Positions 15,951-23,155 of a stretch of DNA of 42,280 nt are shown here, piece by piece. This stretch comes from MGBC131033 sp910585655. GTDB lineage: Bacteria > Bacillota > Clostridia > Lachnospirales > Lachnospiraceae. The notes under the pieces are model-generated. The model was not told where the DNA came from. It did not search any database and was given only the letters and a program-made list of their open reading frames with translations. The number at the start of each line of letters is the position of its first letter. The first letter of the stretch is position 1. The stretch spans positions 1 through 42,280 of the forward strand of contig CATBCG010000089.1 of the NCBI GenBank assembly GCA_949502025.1, in the 5' to 3' direction. The position numbers and the translations under genes were made by a program.

Positions 15951-17192
15951 ATGTATTGTTTTGATGAAATCAAATCCTTTGATCCGGATCTGGCGCACGC
16001 CATGGAGCTGGAAATTCAAAGGCAGGAGGATCATATCGAACTGATCGCTTCTGAAAACTTTGTCAGCAAAGCCGTTATGGCAGCTATGGGAAGTCCGCTG
16101 ACCAATAAATACGCAGAAGGCTATCCAGGCAAGCGTTACTACGGTGGCTGCGAATTTGTCGATATGGCAGAAACGCTTGCTATCGAACGGGCAAAGCAGC
16201 TCTTTGGCTGCACCTATGCCAACGTCCAGCCACATTCCGGCGCTCAGGCCAATATGGCAGTCTTTTTTGCCCTGTTAAAACCAGGCGACACGGTAATGGG
16301 TATGAGCCTCGATCATGGCGGGCATTTAAGCCATGGCAGCCCTGCCAACATGTCCGGCAGCTACTTTCATATCGTGCCGTACGGAGTAGATGACAACGGA
16401 TTTTTAGATTATGATGAGGTTGCCAGAATCGCTAGAGAATGTCAGCCAAAGCTAATCGTCTGCGGCGCCAGTGCTTACGCCCGCAAAATTGATTTTAAAC
16501 GTTTCCGGGAAATTGCTGATGAGGTAGGCGCTTTCCTGATGGCAGATATCGCCCACATTGCCGGGCTGGTCTGTACCGGCTACCACGAAAGCCCGATCCC
16601 ATACGCCCATGTAACTACCAGCACGACCCATAAGACGCTGCGCGGACCACGGGGCGGTCTGATCTTATCCAGCGCAGAATTTGCAGAGGAACACAAGCTC
16701 AATAAAGCGATTTTTCCAGGTATCCAGGGCGGACCGTTAGAGCATGTGATCGCTGCCAAAGCCGTCTGCTTTAAAGAAGCCCTAACACCGGAGTTTAAAG
16801 CGTACGCCAAAGCCGTTATCGACAACGCTCAGGCGCTTTCCCAGGGACTGCAAAAACGCGGCTTTTCTATCGTATCCGGCGGTACTGACAACCATCTGAT
16901 GCTAGTAGATCTGCAGAGCCGTCAGGTGACAGGAAAAGCTGCCGAAAAGCTGCTTGACGCTGCCAATATCACCTGTAACAAAAATACGGTTCCAAACGAT
17001 CCGGCTTCTCCGTTTGTCACCAGCGGTATCCGACTCGGTACTCCGGCGGTCACTACACGCGGATTCCAAACGGCAGATATGGACATCGTAGCAGAAGCGA
17101 TTTCTCTGGTCATTGAAAACGTCGAGACCAACCAGAAACAAGCTATGGATCTGGTACGGGAACTGACCGAACGCTATCCACTGCATAAATAA
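15951..17192 (+). CDS. glyA: Serine hydroxymethyltransferase
   Basis: A 413-residue pyridoxal phosphate enzyme that converts serine and tetrahydrofolate to glycine and 5,10-methylenetetrahydrofolate, the main source of one-carbon units. Seen in sequence: LIASENFVS near residue 31, TNKYAEGYPGKRYYGG (51-66), the HSGAQANMAV cofactor region (95-104), the Schiff-base Lys228 in TTSTTHKTLRGPRGG, and a normal C-terminus. Length fits bacterial GlyA. GGAGGTATTTT gives a near-perfect ribosome binding site. The gene is monocistronic, divergent from the GntR operon, and followed by a cluster of hairpins. Confidence 0.97.
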   Translation: MYCFDEIKSFDPDLAHAMELEIQRQEDHIELIASENFVSKAVMAAMGSPLTNKYAEGYPGKRYYGGCEFVDMAETLAIERAKQLFGCTYANVQPHSGAQANMAVFFALLKPGDTVMGMSLDHGGHLSHGSPANMSGSYFHIVPYGVDDNGFLDYDEVARIARECQPKLIVCGASAYARKIDFKRFREIADEVGAFLMADIAHIAGLVCTGYHESPIPYAHVTTSTTHKTLRGPRGGLILSSAEFAEEHKLNKAIFPGIQGGPLEHVIAAKAVCFKEALTPEFKAYAKAVIDNAQALSQGLQKRGFSIVSGGTDNHLMLVDLQSRQVTGKAAEKLLDAANITCNKNTVPNDPASPFVTSGIRLGTPAVTTRGFQTADMDIVAEAISLVIENVETNQKQAMDLVRELTERYPLHK

Positions 17193-17195
17193 CAA

Positions 17196-17270
17196 AGAAT
17201 TCCACAAAGTGGAATTCTCGCGCCGAGCGCGGTTGCCTTACGGCAACATCTTCTATTCGCGCGAGTGCGC
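17196..17270. repeat. GC-rich multi-hairpin array after glyA
   Basis: It starts with a perfect ten-base-pair hairpin AGAATTCCAC/GTGGAATTCT (17196-17218). An outer stem CTCGCGC (17217-17223)/GCGCGAG (17259-17265) then encloses a smaller hairpin TTGCC/GGCAA (17233-17246). The layout resembles the array at 34351-34442. It may help end glyA transcription. Confidence 0.55.
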
Positions 17271-17274
17271 ATCC

Positions 17275-17328
17275 CCCGGAGGGCTTTTTGTATGATAGGG
17301 AAGTTCAGAAAACTTTCCTATCATACAA
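17275..17328. repeat. 54-base palindromic dispersed repeat, copy 2
   Basis: Same unit as 5829-5882, with five differences in 54 bases. Its palindrome has 17-base arms (17289-17305 with 17311-17327) and one G-T pair. It ends five bases before the terminator shared with the minus-strand gene at 17392-19500. Confidence 0.8.
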
Positions 17329-17332
17329 CAAA

Positions 17333-17372
17333 GAGCGGGATAACTACCAGTTTGTTATCCCGCTCGAATTTT
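17333..17372. terminator. Bidirectional terminator after the secreted protein gene
   Basis: GAGCGGGATAAC (17333-17344) pairs perfectly with GTTATCCCGCTC (17354-17365) around a nine-base loop. A T-rich run follows on the plus strand and a weaker one (TTTGTT) on the minus strand. It closes the minus-strand gene that stops at 17392. Confidence 0.85.
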
Positions 17373-17391
17373 TTCTTTTATTTGATTGCTT

Positions 17392-19500
17392 TTATTCCTG
17401 TACCCGGATCACAATCGAGTTCCGGCTTTCTTTTGCTGTTCCCTTCATCGTAATAACCTCGTCTACTCCAGCCATATTGACACCTGTGCTGGAAATCAGA
17501 GAGCTGATATTTGGCTGATACCACAGCTTAGCCGATCCGTCCGGCTGCTTCTCCCACCGGAAAATACCGCCGTTATTGGAAAACAGATAATTCTGATCCT
17601 GCAGATATGCCATGTTCATTGTACCGTTGAATACATCTTTGGCTCCGGTCAGAGCGACCAACGTTGCATAATCGGTAATGTTGTTCCCGGCTGTATTGAT
17701 CACACTGTAATCCAGATAGGTTTCCTGTCCGACATAGCTGTTTCCGGTCTTTTTGATAAAAGCAGTTCCGTTGATCCAGAAACGCTCGATTCCTGCTGTC
17801 TCTGCTACCTTTAAAATCACATTTGTCGGAGTAGACGTACCGCCGGATAAAATAATGTTGGTCGTTCCGGTCGCCGTCTTACCTGTCGTTCCGGCAGAAA
17901 GCGCATATGCCAGATACTGCTGATTGTCAATGACAATGCTTCCGATAGACTCTGTAGAAGCTAATTCTAAATTTGTCGATCCGCCTACATAAATCCCGAC
18001 AGTCTTATCATCGACACCCTTTCTTGCCAGAAGGTTGCCATATTGATCCTTTGCGGATACTAACAGATAATAAGCTCCTGTTGTCATTGTCGTTCCTGCA
18101 TACGGCACCACGGTCATTCCGGTGGTAATCATATTCATATTGGCGTCTGCCAGCTTCCGATAGCCTTCTATTGCATTCAGGTATGTATAAATCCCCTTAA
18201 ATTCCAGGCTGCTGACCATAGCAGGCGCTCCTAGTAACACCGTGCTTTCATTCTTAATATTCATGGAACCATTATAAATCAAAGAAATAGAATATGCCGT
18301 ATTGATCTGTGGAGCTGTTTCTCTTGTCCGCTCAAAATCAAGCATCATGACGCCCTGTTCCGGAAGCGTGGCAACGCCGTTGTTCGCCCAGATTCCGATA
18401 AACTTGCTGGTCGGATACAATGGGCTGGCAGTCACGTCATTGCCGAACTGATCGTAAAGCTTGTAATAAATATATGCCTTTGGATACGTATTGCCGCTGA
18501 TCACAGTCTTGTCTAAAATCGCATAATTGGAAGTAAGCTCGATCTTTTCCAGTCTGGATTCCTCACAGGTAATATTAAACGTCTCTACTCCATTTACAAT
18601 TACGGTATAATCTCCTTTTAACGGAGACTGACTTGTTGTAACTACTGCACTTTTCTTATTATCCGGCTCCATCGTCATATTCGAGCTGACGACAATACTG
18701 GTCTTGGTATTTCTGACTACGACTGACATAATCTCGGTATTGGCTGTTACCCGGAATTTATTGGAATCTATCTGCTCTACCTTAGTCGGTGTCTTGATTT
18801 CGATCTTTGCCGCTACGCTCTCCACATTGTAAGCAAGAGCATTCGGAGAATTCTTTCCTACGACTTTTAAATATACGGTTCCTTCTGACTTTGCCGTTAC
18901 CTTTGCCGTACCGGTTTCCGTCGTCTCTAACGTAGCAATCGTATCCGGAGCAGCTATTTTACAATCCGCGTCTGCATAAAGCCCGAAATAGAGCCCATAG
19001 GTAGACTTTACAGAAGAATTGACAGCCAGCGCCTTTGGATTGACCGTCAGATTGGCAGTAAAGTTCGCACTCTCACCGATTTTTAACGTTCCGTCAAAAC
19101 CTGTCATTGCCGGCATCAGAGAAACGGCAGTCGCTCTCGTAAGCGCACGCATCTTACAACGGAGCTGTTTGGTTTCTCCGTTCTGCTTGTAGGTAAATGT
19201 AATGTAAGCCGAACCGTTGCCTACCGCCTTACAAATTCCGTATTTATCTACGGTAACGGCATTTGTATTAGAGGATTTCCAGGTTCCCTTCACTCCGCTG
19301 GTTCTGCCGCCGATGTTATAATCCAGGTTGATTCTTACACCGCCTACATAGAGGTTGGTATTTTTCTTGTCCGTCAGCACGGTATTGGGAGCTTTTTTAT
19401 TGTAAAGGATCGCAATACCCGCCGCCTTCGCCTGCGCCGGAGGCAACAGCGTCAATACCATAGCGCACAGCAGCAAGGCTGCCAAAAGTTTTTTTCTCAT
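17392..19500 (-). CDS. Secreted protein with bacterial Ig-like (Big) domain
   Basis: A 702-residue exported protein. A classic signal peptide (MRKK, a hydrophobic core, then PPAQAKA, cleavage near residue 27) is followed by a Big_2-like domain at about residues 40-120, with the typical SSNTNAVTVDKYGICKAVGNG pattern split over two strands. The rest is a long beta-rich, Thr/Asn/Gly-rich region with repeated DQFGN and DQYGN turns, probably several Ig-like modules. No LPxTG anchor, membrane helix or S-layer motif is seen at the C-terminus (it ends SIVIRVQE), so it may be released or bound non-covalently. AAAGGAGGAAC precedes the ATG. Function unknown; a surface or envelope structural role is likely. 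Confidence 0.85.
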   Translation of the reverse strand: MRKKLLAALLLCAMVLTLLPPAQAKAAGIAILYNKKAPNTVLTDKKNTNLYVGGVRINLDYNIGGRTSGVKGTWKSSNTNAVTVDKYGICKAVGNGSAYITFTYKQNGETKQLRCKMRALTRATAVSLMPAMTGFDGTLKIGESANFTANLTVNPKALAVNSSVKSTYGLYFGLYADADCKIAAPDTIATLETTETGTAKVTAKSEGTVYLKVVGKNSPNALAYNVESVAAKIEIKTPTKVEQIDSNKFRVTANTEIMSVVVRNTKTSIVVSSNMTMEPDNKKSAVVTTSQSPLKGDYTVIVNGVETFNITCEESRLEKIELTSNYAILDKTVISGNTYPKAYIYYKLYDQFGNDVTASPLYPTSKFIGIWANNGVATLPEQGVMMLDFERTRETAPQINTAYSISLIYNGSMNIKNESTVLLGAPAMVSSLEFKGIYTYLNAIEGYRKLADANMNMITTGMTVVPYAGTTMTTGAYYLLVSAKDQYGNLLARKGVDDKTVGIYVGGSTNLELASTESIGSIVIDNQQYLAYALSAGTTGKTATGTTNIILSGGTSTPTNVILKVAETAGIERFWINGTAFIKKTGNSYVGQETYLDYSVINTAGNNITDYATLVALTGAKDVFNGTMNMAYLQDQNYLFSNNGGIFRWEKQPDGSAKLWYQPNISSLISSTGVNMAGVDEVITMKGTAKESRNSIVIRVQE

Positions 19501-19569
19501 CTTGAAGTTCCTCCTTTATGCTCTTATTTTGTCTTTTTTTCTGACATATTTTCCGCAGCTCTTTTCTGA

Positions 19570-19731
19570 CTATCCTTCCTGCTCCTTTAGCATATCCAAA
19601 TAAAACCTTGTTCCGAAAATAATTCCTACTACGAAAATACCTGTCATACACAAATAACGGACGATTTTTGTCACGTCTACCTGTACCGTCACACTGGTTC
19701 CCTTCTCCTGTTCCTGCTTACACCGTTTCAT
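19570..19731 (-). CDS. Small single-helix membrane protein (53 residues)
   Basis: This short frame codes for a basic N-terminus (MKRCKQEQEK), a polar stretch, and one membrane helix (about residues 27-45, YLCMTGIFVVGIIFGTRFYL), then a short tail. AGAAGGTGAAAGGG precedes ATG 19731, and the start overlaps the end of the acetyltransferase gene by 14 bases, which suggests coupling. It lies 69 bases before the secreted-protein gene. I do not recognise it. The ribosome binding site and good topology support it, but so short a frame could still be chance. Confidence 0.5.
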   Translation of the reverse strand: MKRCKQEQEKGTSVTVQVDVTKIVRYLCMTGIFVVGIIFGTRFYLDMLKEQEG

Positions 19732-20338
19732 CCCTTTCACCTTCTCTCCAAAACCTGCAGTTTTTCTCAAATATCTTCGGGGGCAAAAGCTGATGGTAAA
19801 TCTGCTCCATCGCCAAAAGCGCTGTAAAAGGGCTTGGGATCTCCTGACGGCTCCAAACCAGCAGGCGGAAGTCTACCCCAAAGATTTTTGTCCTTACGCC
19901 CTCTACCAGCCGGCAGCCAAGTCGTTCGTAAAATTTGATCCGCCGCTTTCGTATCTCTTGATCCTCTGCATTTTTTGCCGCCTCCGGATCTTCCACTTCA
20001 AAGAGAACTCCCTTACATACAAGCCCTTCCAGCAACGTTTCTAAAAAAACGCTGCCGACGCCCTGTCCGCGAAACCCTCTGCAGACGGCATAATAATCCA
20101 ACAGCACATAGGAATCCTCTCCATACGGCTGTTTTTGCTCCGGCTGGGTCAAAATAGCATACGCACATAATCTTCCTTCGCGCTTCCAGCCATATGCTAC
20201 GGTAATCCCTTCCGCCTGCTTTTCTAACAGCATCGATAAGGACCGTAATTCATCTTCTGGAAAATCCGCTTTCATATGCTCTTCGTAGATCTGCCGTAAG
20301 CTCTCCGGGGACAATTCCTCTATCCTATATGCGGACAT
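19718..20338 (-). CDS. GNAT family N-acetyltransferase
   Basis: A 206-residue acetyltransferase. The acetyl-CoA binding signature is CRGFRGQGVGSVFLETLL (about residues 85-102), preceded by the beta-4 strand SYVLLDYYAV and followed by RIKFYERLGCRLVEGV, the usual C-terminal helix-strand. The acceptor is unknown. The start ATG 20338 overlaps the upstream yjfB-like gene by 14 bases, so the two are probably co-translated. Confidence 0.85.
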   Translation of the reverse strand: MSAYRIEELSPESLRQIYEEHMKADFPEDELRSLSMLLEKQAEGITVAYGWKREGRLCAYAILTQPEQKQPYGEDSYVLLDYYAVCRGFRGQGVGSVFLETLLEGLVCKGVLFEVEDPEAAKNAEDQEIRKRRIKFYERLGCRLVEGVRTKIFGVDFRLLVWSRQEIPSPFTALLAMEQIYHQLLPPKIFEKNCRFWREGERDETV

Positions 20339-20516
20339 CGATGTTCTGCCCCAATCCCGGATTGACGGATTGCTCCATCATCTTTATCATAGATGCTCCG
20401 GTTTCCTCTACTTGATCCAAGGACATTTTCAGTACGGATATACTGACCTGTCCCTGCACTGTTGCCGGATTTGCCTGTGAAGCTGCCGAAACAGCGCTTC
20501 CAATCCTCATATCCAT
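20325..20516 (-). CDS. YjfB family putative motility protein
   Basis: A 63-residue protein that matches the YjfB pattern: a short N-terminus, a helix with SISVLKMSLDQ, the segment SMIKMMEQSV, and an ending NPGLGQNIDVRI that fits the family's PNLGxxIDVxx tail. In Firmicutes these small proteins are often found with flagellar or chemotaxis genes, but their mechanism is not known. AGGAGGTTATAGG lies before ATG 20516. The gene overlaps the acetyltransferase start and follows hslO by 93 bases. Confidence 0.85.
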   Translation of the reverse strand: MDMRIGSAVSAASQANPATVQGQVSISVLKMSLDQVEETGASMIKMMEQSVNPGLGQNIDVRI

Positions 20517-20609
20517 TCCTATAACCTCCTGACTCTTTCTGGTTTTCTATTTTACATACTTCCTGCTTCCTTAGTGTAGCACAACTTTCCTCGAAAGGCA
20601 ATGCTTTCC

Positions 20610-21491
20610 TCACCGGCAAGCCTGTTTTAATAAGCTTTTTAATTCCTCTACGTCAAACGGATACTGTTTGCCGCAGAAATGACAGTTGACCTCGATTGGC
20701 TTTTCTTCCGCAATCATTTCCTCTATCTCTTTTTTGCCGATACTGATCAGCGCCTTTTCTACTCTTTTTTTATCACAATTACAAAAAAATTCCGTTTCTA
20801 TCTGCTCATGGATCGTAACGCCCAAATCGCCCAACAGCTCCTGTAAAATATCCTCCGGCGTCATCCCACGGTTTAGCATCGACGTAATAGAGGACAGTTC
20901 TGCCAGCTTCGTCTCTAAGGCAGATATCGTTTCTTCCTCTGCAAACGGCATTAGCTGGAGGAGAAAGCCGCCGGCTTGCTCTACCTCGTTTTCCCGGCTC
21001 ATCAATACGCCAAGAGCAACCGCGCTCGGAATCTGTTCGCTGACAGCAAAATACGATGTGATGTCCTCCGCAATTTCTCCGCTTACTAACGCCGTCCGTC
21101 CTACATACGGCTCCTTTAAGCCCAAATCCTTGATCACGACCAAATCTCCCTGCCCGACGGCGCCGCCTACATCCAGTTTCCCGGCAGGACTTGGCGGCAG
21201 CAATACCTCCGGATGCCCGACATATCCCTTTACCCGGGCTGTCGAATCTGCCGTCACAGTCATTCCGCCTAACGGTCCGTCGCCCTTTACCTGAAGCGTA
21301 AGCAGATCGTTTTCTCCCTTCATCATACTGCCCATCATAGCACCTGCCGTCAGCAGTCTGCCCAGAGCTGCCGTAGCTACCGGGCTTGTTCCATGCGCCT
21401 TTCTGGCTGCCTCTACCAGCTCTCTTGTCGTCGCCGCAAAGACGCGGATCTGATCGTTTGCCGCCGTAGCGCGAATGATATAATCCTTCAT
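20610..21491 (-). CDS. hslO: Hsp33 redox-regulated chaperone
   Basis: A 293-residue holdase chaperone that becomes active under oxidative stress when its zinc centre is oxidised. The start MKDYIIRATAANDQIRVFAA and the inner VKGDGPLGGMTVTAD are family hallmarks. All four zinc-binding cysteines are present: Cys237 and Cys239 (FFCNCDKKR), Cys270 and Cys273 (CHFCGKQY). Length is typical. The gene follows a methyltransferase gene with a nine-base gap, in a run that begins with addB. Confidence 0.97.
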   Translation of the reverse strand: MKDYIIRATAANDQIRVFAATTRELVEAARKAHGTSPVATAALGRLLTAGAMMGSMMKGENDLLTLQVKGDGPLGGMTVTADSTARVKGYVGHPEVLLPPSPAGKLDVGGAVGQGDLVVIKDLGLKEPYVGRTALVSGEIAEDITSYFAVSEQIPSAVALGVLMSRENEVEQAGGFLLQLMPFAEEETISALETKLAELSSITSMLNRGMTPEDILQELLGDLGVTIHEQIETEFFCNCDKKRVEKALISIGKKEIEEMIAEEKPIEVNCHFCGKQYPFDVEELKSLLKQACR

Positions 21492-21500
21492 ACCTTCCTC

Positions 21501-22298
21501 CTATTTACAGTCCTGTAAAAAATTCTGATATAGTTTCCCTTCCTGATGCCCCTCTCTGGCAATCACATAAATCCGTTCGCTTTTTTCTGTCGGCGGTTTT
21601 TTCGTAAATGCGTCGTAAACGGTAACAAACTCCATACCGGCTTCGGTCAGCAGCCGCTTAATCGTCTCTACCGAATAAGCTCTCTGATAGTGTACTTCTT
21701 CATACCGCCGGAACAGATCGCCCTTTTCTTTGACATATAAGGTAAGGGCGTATTCGTTGACACCGCTTTCCTCTTCAAAAGTATTTTCCCAGATAAAGCT
21801 GCATTCTTCCCGGTTTTCCGCAATCGTATTCTGCGCTAATAGTTCTCTGTATTTATATATCGTATTCAAATCAAAAATAAATAAGCCTCGTTCCTCCAGG
21901 TAGTTATTGACAAGGGAAAATACTTGCTTTAAATCCTCTTCTTCTATGATATAATTCAGGCTGTCGCAAATACTGATGACAGCGTTTACCGTGCCGTACA
22001 GCTCAAATTCCCTCATATCTTGCAGCAGATACAAAATAGACGATTCGTCCTCTGCTTCCGTCTGCTTTTCTCTGGCTATCGCCAGCATTTCCTCCGAAGA
22101 ATCAATCCCAATCATATCATAGCCTCTTTGTGCCAGGCGTGTTGTTATATTTCCGGTTCCGCAGCCAAGCTCCGCCACCAGCCCCGTTCCGACGCCGTAT
22201 TCCTCCAACAACCCTGCCAAATAGCTTGCCCATTCGTCATACGGAATATTATCCATCAATAGATCATAGACCTCTGCAAAGCCTGTATATGACTCCAT
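21501..22298 (-). CDS. Class I SAM-dependent methyltransferase
   Basis: A 265-residue methyltransferase with the glycine-rich SAM loop VAELGCGTGNITTRLA (about 42-57), the acidic end of strand 2 (IGIDSSEEML), and a motif II-like VNAVISICDSLNYI. It resembles small YdaC/UbiE-like enzymes of unknown acceptor. It begins MESYTGFAEVYDLLMDNIPYD, a common start for this Firmicutes family. It lies 23 bases after hisA and nine before hslO in one transcription unit. Confidence 0.9.
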   Translation of the reverse strand: MESYTGFAEVYDLLMDNIPYDEWASYLAGLLEEYGVGTGLVAELGCGTGNITTRLAQRGYDMIGIDSSEEMLAIAREKQTEAEDESSILYLLQDMREFELYGTVNAVISICDSLNYIIEEEDLKQVFSLVNNYLEERGLFIFDLNTIYKYRELLAQNTIAENREECSFIWENTFEEESGVNEYALTLYVKEKGDLFRRYEEVHYQRAYSVETIKRLLTEAGMEFVTVYDAFTKKPPTEKSERIYVIAREGHQEGKLYQNFLQDCK

Positions 22299-22321
22299 CG
22301 GCTTCCTCCCTCCTCTCTTTT

Positions 22322-23155
22322 TTAAGTAGCGTTTTCCTGATTTAGCCGCCGTATGTTCTCCAGTACATCCTCATACCGCAGGCTGCCGCCAAACAAATCC
22401 AACGCGCTTCCTACCGTCACATCCAGGTTCCCCCTGCCAAGCCGGTACAAGGTTTCTATATCCGAAAGCTCCGACACACCTCCTGCATAAGTCATCGGAT
22501 GTAGGGAATAGTTTCCAAGACGTGCCGCCAGCTCCTGCTCAATCCCGGAACACATTCCCTCCACATCTACTGCATGGATTAAAAACTCATCGCAAAACCC
22601 AGCCAGCTCACGCAGCGTCTCTTTGCTCACAGACACCTCGGTAAAACGCTGCCAGCGATCCGTAACAATCCGATACTCTGCCTCCTTCTGTTCGCCGTCT
22701 TCTGTCTGCGGATATACTCTCCGGCAGCTTACATCCAATACTACATGCTCCCGTCCTACCTCCTGCAGCAAGCGTTCCAAATGCTCGTACTGAATTCTGC
22801 CTTCCGAAAACGCATAAGACGTTACAATCACATGAGACGCTCCCAGTTCCAAAAAGGAAGCCGCCGTTTCTGCCCGGATACCGCCGCCGATCTGCAGACC
22901 GCCCGGATAAGCCGCAAGCGCCAGCTTAGCCTGACGGACGTCCTCCTCATAGTAAGGGCTCTCCGGCGGATTTAACAAAATAATATGCCCTCCTGTCAAG
23001 CCGTCCTCCTGGTATCGTCTGGCATAACAATCTGCGTCAAGCTGTGCCACAAAATTCTCCTTCCATTCCGGCTTTTTTTTCTCATCCTGAAGGCTGGATC
23101 CGACTAACTGCTTTACTTTTCCATTGTGGATATCAATACACGGTCTGAATTTCAT
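22322..23155 (-). CDS. hisA: ProFAR isomerase, eukaryotic (HIS6) type
   Basis: A 277-residue TIM-barrel enzyme of histidine synthesis that isomerises the aminoaldose ProFAR to the aminoketose PRFAR. It resembles yeast HIS6 more than ordinary bacterial HisA: CIDIHNGKVKQLVG near the start, QIGGGI in the middle, ASHVIVTSYAF, LDVSCRR, FLIHAVDVEGMCSGI, and SALDLFGGSL at the end all match blocks I remember from HIS6. Asp8 and the later Asp in HAVDVEG are the expected catalytic pair. The start codon overlaps the addA stop (ATGA). No other his gene is in the window, so it lies outside a his operon. Family sure; origin by transfer is inferred. Confidence 0.9.
   Translation of the reverse strand: MKFRPCIDIHNGKVKQLVGSSLQDEKKKPEWKENFVAQLDADCYARRYQEDGLTGGHIILLNPPESPYYEEDVRQAKLALAAYPGGLQIGGGIRAETAASFLELGASHVIVTSYAFSEGRIQYEHLERLLQEVGREHVVLDVSCRRVYPQTEDGEQKEAEYRIVTDRWQRFTEVSVSKETLRELAGFCDEFLIHAVDVEGMCSGIEQELAARLGNYSLHPMTYAGGVSELSDIETLYRLGRGNLDVTVGSALDLFGGSLRYEDVLENIRRLNQENAT

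Noticed and set aside
19397..19651. 84-residue minus-strand frame over the signal peptide of the secreted protein
   Set aside because: It overlaps the better-supported secreted protein and small membrane protein and shows no domain.
20686..21294. 202-residue plus-strand frame
   Set aside because: Antisense to hslO, whose zinc cysteines and hallmark motifs are clear.
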